The notes under the pieces were generated by a model, which saw nothing but the letters and a program-made list of their open reading frames with translations, did no database searches and was not told where the DNA came from. From positions 5,794,101-5,858,100 of the forward strand of contig CM066919.1 in assembly GCA_033964015.1 (NCBI GenBank): 64,000 nucleotides of DNA, given 5' to 3'. Origin of the DNA: Scolanthus callimorphus (taxonomy: Eukaryota; Cnidaria; Anthozoa; Actiniaria; Edwardsiidae). Shown one piece after another: positions 37,101-43,242 of the stretch. Every line of letters starts with the position of its first letter. Within the stretch, counting starts at the first letter, position 1. A program made the position numbers and the translations under genes.

Positions 37101-40100
37101 CAGCTCCCTCGATAACAACAAAAAAACACTGAAAAAAAAACGTGGCACGTTTCCGCTTTTATAAAAGCTCTTACACTACCTCCGACGATAGTGCAGATCG
37201 CTCTCGCGATCAGGATTGATTTTGATAATTACGCGCAGAACGACGGCAAACAAGCGCAACGATGTTTGTGATAATGAGAGATCGTAACGATAGTTCTGTT
37301 AGTATGCGTATAGCTCTTGTGACCGTTTAGTCAATGGTTGGACAGGAGTGCGTTGCTACGATCCTTGCGGTATGAAAAAAGTGTGCTTTGGTCTGAGACA
37401 AGTAAACGAAAGAAGACCAGACTTACTAATCTTTACTACCGTGTAACGGAAGTTACCGGTAGTTGGTAACGTTTTTTTGTAAGAAAGTAATAAGCCTTAT
37501 TAAAAGCGAAAACACACGTCTCCCTTGGAAGAAAACGTAGCGTCATAACGTTAGTAAAGCAAAGCGATTGGAACTCATCACAGAGCATTTTATAGACAAA
37601 CAAAAGTTGTTAAAGTTAAATAGCAGCTATATCCACATAACAAAACAGGCGAAAAGAGCAAAATATGTTACGGCACTTGTAAAAATATATTGCGCAATCC
37701 CGCATAATTCGTATTTTTAGCGCATAATTTCGAATTTTTAGCGCATAATTTCAGAAAAAATCGCGCATAATTTCAGGAAAAATCCCGCATCAAACCACGG
37801 GCCCTGCCTCTGGAATTTCCAAAGGAAAATACAGAATTTGTAAGGAAGAAATCAGGTAAATTAACCCCACCCCTCTGGAATTTGCAATCCTTCTGTGAGG
37901 GGACAGTAAAATATTGATGGTGAATCAAAACAAGGAGATGGTGTTTTAAAACTTATTTACACTGCACATTTTCAAAATGTTGCTTTGAGTGTGGGATTTT
38001 GGGTTTTTATGCTCCACCAGTGGAACCATCTTAGCCGATCAGGTGCTGCCATGATTTCCCAAATACAGTCGCCTGGCTTTCCAAAAAAAAAAACTGCACT
38101 AGGCAAATCAGGGCAAGGACCTGATTCGCCCAGGTGGTTTGACTCTTCATGGTGCACAGTACATCATGGTAATGAACTTCCCCCTTCCCATAATCCTTTG
38201 CACACCTACCAAGTAACGCAATGTTGGTAACGCAATGTCAGTAATGCAATGTCGGTAACACAAAAGCAAAATGGAAGGAAACACAAGTAACAATGGGGTA
38301 TGACCCTGAGGTACAGATACAGGGCACAAAATAGACTGAACCAATTGCCTCTGTTCCTGCACTAAACACATACTTAAGACTTGGGACTTCAATGGTGAAG
38401 TTGTGCAGAACTTCGTCAATTTGCTGGGCAAGTTCTCTTGTTGGTGTTATAACCAGAGCACCAACCTATAACAACAAAACACAATCACATTTCAAGGGGC
38501 AATGGTCACTGAAACATCAACATACAGCCGATTGCGTTTGAGCGTTTTACCCTAACAGTTCGCACGTTATGTTTGAACGTTTGAAAGTTGCGTTTCTAGA
38601 ATGAAACGAGACGTTTCTATGGCGAACCAAAGAGTTCTGTCCTCTCTGATTGGTCAGTGAAAAATACACATGGCGGTTGCCCTTGGAAACGTCCGACTTT
38701 TTGTCGCACAACGCAACTTTCAAACGTTCAAACCTTAACGTCCGAACTGTTAGGGTAAAACGCTCAAACGCAATCAGCTGTATGATTTTTACATCAACAT
38801 CACCAACTATTAAAAAAGCTTCAAAATTTACGGTTATTTAATTTAAATCACTTACATCATGACTTTTTAACTTTTCCTCCCTGCAGAACAAAAGAGGTGT
38901 TAGGCTGAAAATTATCATTGCATGCTGAATAAAATTTTAATATTCACACACTCAAAATAATCTTAATCAATGTTCTCAAATGTGGCCAACATTTTGAGTC
39001 AGGTAAACATTATCTCTGCATCAGCTGCTTAAAACATCACTTAGGCCTTGAATGGGACACTTGAACAGCAAAGATTTTGTCTAACCCAATTCCACTCCCA
39101 CAGGTAGCAAAAAAAAAACGTTTTACTGCATGTGTAGAAAGCAAAAGGTCTAAGGTTGCTTCCTGGTCCCATTGGAAGCCCAAATACTGCAACATACATA
39201 CATAACTTTATTTACCCTTGAATTTTGGATAGTACCTGGAAAGCTAATATCTCGGAGCATTTATACATACTTAAATAATTGAAAGAGGCTAGAGATGGCT
39301 CAGTTCTAAAAGTATCAGGTAGTGAGTTCCAGGATTAATGCAGCATCTTTTGCAGGATGTTAATGCAGCCATAAATTTACAGTTACAATGTAGTACAAGC
39401 ACCCTACCTTCCAAGCAGCATCTCCATAATGGGAATGACAAATGCAAGGGTTTTACCTGATCCTGTTACCTAAAAAATGTCATTTTATAATTTACACACT
39501 GGCCTGCCTTGCTGGCTTATGAGCTCAATCTAGGGGTCAGTGAATCAGGGTTGGAAATTGTGACCAACTGAGTGACCAAGTTGTACATTTTTTCCATTAA
39601 AAACTTTGTCAAATCAAAAGTCTATTAATTAAAATGGCTTGCTGATTGCCCAATCAGATTTCAAAAGATGTTTAAGACAGTTTAAAATGAGTAAATGATC
39701 CATCTAAAGGCTGCAAACACACTATTTTGTGAAGGTCGTGGGGTTGAAACCTTGACTTTTTCTTGCTCGTGCACAAAAAAAATTGTGGACCAATTTCTCC
39801 AACCTCATGCCATTTTCTGGAATATGTGCAAAAAAGTAATATGACATTTTGTGTGCAGAGGCTAAAGTTGGAAACACAAGAGAACAAAAATAGTAAAAGT
39901 AAATGGAGATAAAAGTAGCCTCCCTTGCTGAAAAAAGAGCTGAAAAAAGAGCTCCAAGGAATGTCACTAGAGCTGTCAGAATGTTTTGAAGTAGGTGGCT
40001 TCTCAAAAGACATGGAGCTGGGATACTTCTAAGAGGAACTACAGTTTAAGGATTCCAGTTTTTATTTTAATTCCGGAACAATAAGGTGAGCTTCAGACTG

Positions 40101-40822
40101 CACTTAACAAAGCTCTGTGGTTCCAACTTTTTTATGTCTCACATTTGGCAAAAAGTAGCCAGCGATTAAACATGAAGTAGCCGCTGGGACTGCCAGCTTG
40201 TTCTGACAGCTCTGCATCCCTATTAATTTGGGCAGGAGATTGACAGTTGCAGAACATATTACTGAAGCTTGATTTCTTACCGCCTCAACTGCTACATCTT
40301 TACTGGACATAAACAAAGGTATAGTAGCAGCCTAAAGAAACAAAATCACTTTTCATTAATAAAAATAATCATGCATGCATTTTCCAATGTGTGATTTCAG
40401 AAATTGTCCATACCCCTCCTACAGAAAAGTATGGATATTTTCTGGAACCACACAATGGCAAGAATATTATTACAATTTTTACGATTTTATTTCACCGTAG
40501 ATTGTACTGCTTATACAACTTGCTATGTGTACTATAAACTAAGTGTTACACAACAATGAAACCATTTGATTTGGCAACATAAAATACAAACACACACACG
40601 TGTTGTACGTAGACCGTGAATATATACAGAACATAAGTTAAGTTATGAAACAATTATTTACATGCGCATTTTAATAATATGAATATATTTCATTTCAAAA
40701 ATAGCATAAATCACTTTTCTACAAACCTGCACTGGAGTCATTGAATGATATCCCAGCTTTTTGATAGAATTAAGAGTAATTTCTGATAAACATGGCTCCA
40801 ACCCTTCCCACGTGGCCGCCAT
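14569..40822 (-). CDS. DDX55: DEAD-box ATP-dependent RNA helicase DDX55 (Spb4-like), 20 exons
   Basis: Nucleolar helicase of 60S ribosome assembly. Exons: 40727..40822, 40281..40331, 39408..39469, 38856..38880, 38374..38465, 36058..36120, 34900..34993, 34405..34460, 33895..33937, 32535..32636, 32052..32093, 31799..31855, 30359..30426, 29229..29318, 27883..27975, 22904..22950, 19276..19343, 18144..18223, 16057..16145, 14569..15005. All are GT/AG and in phase, giving 584 residues (human about 600). Motifs: Q-motif GYHSMTPVQ (24-32), TGSGKT (51-56), PTRELA (86-91), TPGR (137-140), DEAD (167-170), SAT (198-200), ARGVD (324-328), HRCGRTAR (349-356). The Lys/Glu-rich tail starting [10 protein letters not shown] is typical of DDX55. 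Exon 4 is a 25-nt microexon. Introns make up more than 90% of the gene and are crowded with mobile elements, yet the frame is intact. Confidence 0.95.
15118..15202. repeat. Short fold-back (GCGCTCTCCCCC)
   Basis: GGGGGAGAGCGCAAAA and TTTTTGCGCTCTCCCCC form complementary arms around a T-rich loop in DDX55 intron 19. Confidence 0.7.
15324..15663. mobile_element. GTGCGATTT-rich inverted-repeat element
   Basis: Starts with AAAGGTGCGATTTC and ends AAATCGCACCGTGTGAACGG then CCTTTA. Multiple internal copies of GCGATTT and ATCGC occur in both directions. A Cys-rich ORF across it (15253..15504) is an artefact. A further region of GTTGT and GCAG-type inverted repeats (15664..15960) abuts it. Confidence 0.7.
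16171..16282. mobile_element. AGATCCTTCATA palindromic MITE, intact copy
   Basis: AGATCCTTCATACATGG at the left and CCATATATGAAGGATCT at the right are inverted. The centre carries CACTATAGTG and ATAAATATCTCCCATG. A second, reversed copy lies at 16443..16746. Confidence 0.8.
16443..16746. mobile_element. Second AGATC MITE copy, split by another MITE
   Basis: An inverted copy of 16171..16282. Its right end ACCATATATGAAGGATCT is broken after ACCATA by the insertion at 16541..16731 and resumes with TATATGAAGGATCT. Confidence 0.75.
16541..16731. mobile_element. GCAGATTTCGTATGACTG MITE nested in AGATC MITE
   Basis: GCAGATTTCGTATGACTGTG and its exact inverse (CACAGTCATACGAAATCTGC) bound a GC-rich, CCGCG-containing interior. 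TA flanks both sides, suggesting TA target duplication as for Tc1/mariner-type MITEs. Confidence 0.8.
17072..17290. mobile_element. CCCAGAGC-family MITE (family B), full copy
   Basis: ATTCTCGTACCCAGAGCTCC and GGAGCTCTGGGTAAGAGAAT form long inverted ends. The interior holds GGTGACATCCATTTGAGGAC and CGCATGCGTCAGTGGCTGTC. Partial family pieces lie on both sides (about 16795, 17005..17065 and 17291..17430). Confidence 0.85.
17465..18075. repeat. 34-bp minisatellite in DDX55 intron 18
   Basis: About 17 head-to-tail units containing GATGATGATGGTGACGACGG and ending ACGTCAACGAT. Typical length is 34 bp, with 31-bp variants lacking GGT. The His- or Ser-rich ORFs across it are by-products. Confidence 0.9.
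18801..19231. mobile_element. TTTACATC-family MITE (family D) interrupted by a SINE
   Basis: GATGTTTGCATCTTGTTGCC at the left and GGTAACAAGATGTAAACACC at the right are inverted ends. The uninterrupted copy at 54955..55141 is 187 bp. Here about 240 bp are inserted between ATTACA and a second ATTACA (18858..18863 and 19103..19108). Confidence 0.85.
18864..19102 (+). mobile_element. tRNA-derived SINE with 6-bp target duplication
   Basis: Contains an A-box-like GGCTAGGTGGCGCAGTG and a B box GAGTTCGAATCCCGG, as in a tRNA-derived Pol III promoter, followed by an unrelated body. It is flanked by ATTACA repeats. The spacing and missing stems rule out a working tRNA gene. Confidence 0.75.
19442..19757. 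mobile_element. Inverted-repeat element with inner GCCTAGTGCAGTCG hairpin
   Basis: TTACAGCTAAAATCGTTGCA and its inverse near 19730..19757 are the ends. TTTCGCCTAGTGCAGTCG and its inverse form an inner hairpin (19553..19640). Shortened relatives are at 22594..22661 and 38060..38140. Confidence 0.75.
20136..20338. repeat. Dispersed repeat with ACGCCTA/TAGGCGT blocks, copy A
   Basis: Starts CTTGAAATTGCGCCCGAT and carries TTTTACGCCTAAC, GACTTAGGCGTAAAATAACG and CAGTGTTCTCCTAGTGG. It is nearly the same as 32189..32401. A partial copy lies at 29790..29850. Confidence 0.75.
20367..21697. mobile_element. 1.33-kb element with 29-bp TIRs starting GGGCAATTCC
   Basis: GGGCAATTCCAGAAAATAAA then GGTACCCCC at 20367 is repeated exactly inverted at 21669..21697, with ATT on both flanks. 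The subterminal zones are C- or G-rich and carry GGAATTC/GGAAATTC repeats, including 22 C at 20391..20412. I see no transposase ORF inside, so it is non-autonomous. Confidence 0.8.
22594..22661. repeat. GCCTAGTGCAGTCG hairpin
   Basis: TTTCGCCTAGTGCAGTCG and CGACTGCACTAGGCGAAA surround a short centre. It is a shortened relative of 19442..19757. The surrounding DNA 21700..22590 has no recognised feature. Confidence 0.7.
24340..24890. repeat. Array of about 55-bp GAGTTGTTCTGCCCAGCG units
   Basis: Roughly eight units contain TTGGCTACAGAGTTGTTCTG then AAAAGTCGCTCAAATTCTAG. Some are directly adjacent and others are separated by a 25-30-bp spacer with ACTTTAAGAT. Confidence 0.85.
24925..25900. repeat. 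Tandem duplication, 464-bp unit
   Basis: GTGAAAGTAAATGCTATGA begins both copies, at 24925 and 25389. They share the ACAGGTGGAGTTAACACCTG and CCGAGCGGATTATG blocks. The second copy carries an extra (TTTA)n-rich stretch near 25655..25760. Confidence 0.8.
26430..26745. repeat. Two diverged direct units with TATA-like boxes
   Basis: GGTGGTGGCC, CTGGTGGT, CCATTGCCATCTTTGGCTCC, then TATATC or TATATAG appear twice, about 170 bp apart. Similar wording (CTCCGCCAGGTCTCC then GTATATAG) recurs at 62270..62355. Function unknown. Confidence 0.5.
28215..28332. repeat. Fold-back (AACTATCCCCC)
   Basis: TTAACAACTATCCCCC at the left is inverted at about 28315..28332. It lies in DDX55 intron 14. Confidence 0.6.
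28663..28995. repeat. Tandem duplication, about 174-bp unit
   Basis: AAATCTTTACAAATCGCGAC begins both copies. CAATCGGTTTGTGTGGCGGC and ATGGCAACTCCCTGTCTAAC are shared. Confidence 0.8.
29016..29190. repeat. Fold-back with about 65-bp arms
   Basis: AAGGCACACGCATGGGAAGT and its inverse ACTTCCAATGCGTGTGCCTT are parts of long complementary arms just upstream (left) of DDX55 exon 14. A hairpin in the nascent RNA next to this exon is possible. Confidence 0.75.
29870..30265. repeat. G-rich GATTCCAGGGTGGG minisatellite
   Basis: About ten units of GATTCCAGGGTGGG with variable G extensions, preceded by looser TGGAAATTCCAGG units as at 9160..9420. The plus strand (template strand for DDX55) is almost pure G/T/A with many G-runs. 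Gly- or Pro-rich ORFs across it are artefacts. Confidence 0.85.
30682..30773. repeat. Two poly(C) tracts (19 and 25 bases)
   Basis: Runs of C at 30682..30700 and 30749..30773 in DDX55 intron 12, next to a small region of TCGTC/GACGA inverted repeats (30488..30640). Confidence 0.85.
31001..31330 (+). mobile_element. tRNA-derived SINE
   Basis: The head GGAAGCATGGTTGGCTCAGT with a B box GGATCGATTCCCGG (31055..31068) looks like a tRNA. The tail TCGGATGAGACAATAAACC, GAGGTCCCGTC and CTAAAGAACCCATTGCA matches the tail order of the SINE at 3104. The 3' end is approximate. Confidence 0.8.
32189..32401. repeat. Dispersed ACGCCTA/TAGGCGT repeat, copy B
   Basis: Nearly colinear with 20136..20338. It is directly followed by a 5' fragment of the TTTACATC MITE family (32403..32475). 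Confidence 0.75.
33301..33592. mobile_element. About 300-bp dispersed element, copy 2
   Basis: Colinear with 7862..8190 (AGAAAATAACACC to GGAAAGTACTTTTA), so the same family lies in both RPL6 and DDX55 introns. Confidence 0.8.
34032..34258. mobile_element. Fragment related to the 50024..50735 palindrome
   Basis: TGTTGGATGAGGTTTTTGTG, TACATTGATTCAGTAAAA and CATTCAAGTGCTCTAGTCCC are shared with the longer compound element near 50.4 kb. A 21-C run (34348..34368) follows. The rest of introns 6 and 7 shows only a 23-G run (35404..35426) and a small GAGGG/CCCTC fold-back near 34640..34715. Confidence 0.65.
36157..36300. mobile_element. GGGGCCGGTTCC MITE
   Basis: CAGGGGCCGGTTCC at the left and GGAACCGGCCCC at the right are inverted, about 145 bp apart, with an AT-rich interior containing GGATAA/TTATCC blocks. 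Confidence 0.7.
36467..37905. mobile_element. Poly(C) MITE family P copy split by a 1.2-kb insertion
   Basis: The left half ends at 36580 in CCTCTG and the right half restarts at 37807 with CCTCTGGAATTTCC. Joining the halves by comparison with 45457..45649 restores the normal family order. Confidence 0.8.
36581..37806. mobile_element. 1226-bp hAT-like non-autonomous element
   Basis: CAGGGCCCGTGGTTTGATGCG and its exact inverse bound the element, and CCTCTG flanks both sides (36575..36580, 37807..37812). Both subterminal zones carry several copies of CGCATAAT (left about 36608..36680, right about 37690..37790), probably transposase-binding motifs. The interior has no long ORF, so mobility would depend on a transposase elsewhere. 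Confidence 0.85.
38523..38783. mobile_element. MITE with about 45-bp TIRs in DDX55 intron 4
   Basis: CATACAGCCGATTGCGTTTG at the left is inverted at the right (CAAACGCAATCAGCTGTATG), and the complementarity continues through ACCCTAACAGTTCG. The interior carries a CTGATTGGTCAGTG block. DDX55 introns 2 and 3 (38881..40280 outside the exons) show nothing else recognisable. Confidence 0.85.
40388..40457. mobile_element. Minimal relic of poly(C) MITE family P
   Basis: Only the two ends remain, nearly joined: GTGTGATTTCAGAAATTGTC then CCATACCCC, and ATGGATATTTTCTGGAACC then ACACA. It lies in DDX55 intron 1. Confidence 0.55.
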
Positions 40823-40939
40823 TTTGTTTTTGTAATAAACCGCTGGTCACCTTTAACGCCTCGTGCCCAGGCTCTTTTGGCTACTCGACCCAAAATTGCA
40901 AAATAAAAAGGGAAAAGAGCCCAAAACACTTTCATAGTA

Positions 40940-41240
40940 TCCAGTTTAGGGGGGTGGGTACCCGAGACCCACCACCTCTCTGCTCGATTTTGCTAAAAAT
41001 GGATTTTAAACTCTCGATATCTCGATAACTAATATAATTGGTGAATCATAATGAAAACCCTACCATTGTGCTCTACATGAAAAGAACAACACATTCCTGC
41101 AATGAAATCGGGTATTTCTTTGTGTTTCGAGATAATAACCACTGGATACTTATGGGGGTAGGTAGTACCCGGTACCCACCACCTAATTCACCATCCCTGG
41201 ATACTTATCGAGTACCGTGTTTTGACCTCTTCCCTAACCG
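40940..41240. repeat. Possible inverted-repeat element upstream of DDX55
   Basis: TATCCAGTTTAGGGGGGTGG then GTACCC near 40940 and GGTACCCACCACCTAA near 41180 are partly inverted. It lies between DDX55 and the 14-3-3 gene. Weakly supported. Confidence 0.35.
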
Positions 41241-41426
41241 GCGATTTTATTGCGGCGTAGATGCAAAAATACGAAAGCACAAAAAGCCATTGCAAAATTT
41301 GTACATGAGTGCTTCCTCCTCCGGAATGGAAGAGTCGCTCTCCTTTGTTTAAAAACATCAAGCGGGAAAATATGTTGAATAAATAATAATATAGTAATTG
41401 GTCACTATGAGTGTACCTTTGCGGCC

Positions 41427-42479
41427 ATTCAGCATTTATTTTCGTTATTTGAAATTATTTTCTCAATTCAGATTTGATTTTATTTTTTCAGATATTATTT
41501 TCGTAATTCTCAAATCGCTCTCGTACTTCTGAAGTTATTTCCGTATTTCTGAAATTATTTTCACAATTCTCAATTCGCTGAAATTATTTTCCCAACTCTG
41601 AATTGTTTTCCTAATTCTGAAATTATTCCGTACTTCTAAAATTATTTTCGCAACTCTGAAAGTATTTCGTAATGCTGAAATTATTTTAATTCTGAAATTA
41701 TTTTCGTATTTCTGAAATCATTTTCTCGCACTGCTGAAATTATTTCGCAACGCCAAATTATTTCCGTACTTCTGAAACTGATTTTCAGAACTCTGAAAAT
41801 GTTCATCATATCATCCCGAAAAGCGGAGCGCACCTTCCACCTTAGTACGACTACTGAGGATTACTACTAAACCATCGACTGAGCTCTGGCAAGGAACAAG
41901 GTGATTGTAGCAAAAAAAAAAACGATAATATCACGCCGGTCCTCCGATCCCTACATTGGCTGCCAATACGCGCCAGGATTGACTTTAAAGTTCTTGTTTT
42001 AGTTTTTAAAGCTCTCCACAATCAGGCTCCCGACTATATTACTGAATTGATTTCCAAATACAATCCAGCTCGCTCCTTAAGGTCCTCAGATCAACTGCTT
42101 TTGAACGTTCCTCCAGCCAGAACTAAAACATACGGAGACAGATCTTTCTCTGTTTATTCCAGCAGACTCTGGAACACACTACCTCTCCAAATTAAACAAT
42201 CTGAGACTTTGGGAATTTTCAAATCCAAACTTAAAACTTACCTTTTTCGGAATATATATACATATAATACTAATGAGTTGGAGTCCTGGCTACACAAATA
42301 ACTTGTAGTTTTATTATCTTTTATCTTTTATTTTTAGAGTTTTTTATCTTTTATAATTTTAGATTATTTTTATTAAGTAAATACATATATATATATATAT
42401 TTTTCCACATATGATGTACATTTAAAGCATGTAAAGCACGGAAATGTAAAGCATTGAAACTATGGTGTAATGCTATATC

Positions 42480-42511
<32 letters not shown>

Positions 42512-42985
42512 GCAGGGTGATGACTTAGTAGTATTAAGGCCCCCCCCCCCCCCCCATTAAGGCTCTAGTGTGCCAATACCTACTATGGTTTAAAGTTTAA
42601 AGGTACGGTGACTTAGTACTAAGGTACTAGCCTACCAATGGCCCAGGGAAAGGCCTGTACCCTGCTGTACTTTGCCCTCTGGCAGCTTGCTAACCTATGT
42701 ACCCTACCCTGCTACATGGCCTTGTTGTTCCTTGCCTAAGCCCAGCCGTACTAAAGTAAAAAGGTGGTAATTTGAGAATTACGAAAATAATTTGAGAATT
42801 GCGAAAATAATTTCAGAAGTACGGAAATAATTTCAGAAGTACGAAAACAATTTGAGATTTCAGTTCGAAACTAATTTCAGAAATACGGAAATAACTTCAG
42901 AAGTACGAGAAAAATTTGAGAATTACAAAAATAATTTCTGAAAAAGGAAAATAATTTCAGAATAACGAAAATAAATTTTTTCCTT
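41427..42985. mobile_element. 1.5-kb segment bounded by inverted arrays of about 20-bp units
   Basis: The left array (about 41430..41810) repeats GAAATTATTTTCGTAATTCT with variation. The right array (about 42763..42980) repeats its inverse, AGAATTACGAAAATAATTTC. The outer ends TTTATTTTCGTTATT and AATAACGAAAATAAA are also inverted. Enclosed are an L2-like fragment, an (ATT)n tail and a 16-C run (42540..42555). No transposase is seen. Confidence 0.7.
41928..42301 (+). pseudogene. CR1/L2-like reverse-transcriptase C-terminal fragment
   Basis: Reads ITPVLRSLHWLPIRARIDFK, then ALHNQAPDYITELI, RSLRSSDQLLLNVPPARTKT and SFSVYSSRLWNTLPLQIK, the usual C-terminus of L2/CR1-type ORF2 proteins. It is truncated at the 5' end and stops at 42301, followed by an AT-rich 3' region and an (ATT)n tail at about 42479..42510. 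Confidence 0.88.
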
Positions 42986-43086
42986 TGTCATTTTGTTACT
43001 ATATTTAGCAGTTGAGATTTGGCGCCATTTTCACGATTTCTTTTCTCTGATTGGTGAATTTCAAACGTTTGAGTAGAGGTTCTGTG

Positions 43087-43119
43087 GTTGCTATAGCAAC
43101 CTGCGTCATGTCACGTGAC
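43087..43119. promoter_or_regulatory. RFX X-box palindrome and GTCACGTGAC box upstream of 14-3-3
   Basis: GTTGCTATAGCAAC (43087..43100) is a perfect palindrome matching the RFX X-box pattern. GTCACGTGAC (43110..43119) is a palindromic E-box of the USF/MiT (CLEAR-like) type. Both lie 125-155 bp before the 14-3-3 ATG, where a core promoter is expected. Function is inferred from motif shape only. Confidence 0.6.
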
Positions 43120-43242
43120 GTGGGACCGGTACGTAATTTAGGCTGCCACCGCACCCTGATCTTGACGGCCATCTTGGGTTTAGAGAAGGGAGAAACTTCG
43201 AACTTTCATCCGTTCGAATCTCTGTTTCTGTGAGCCATCGAT

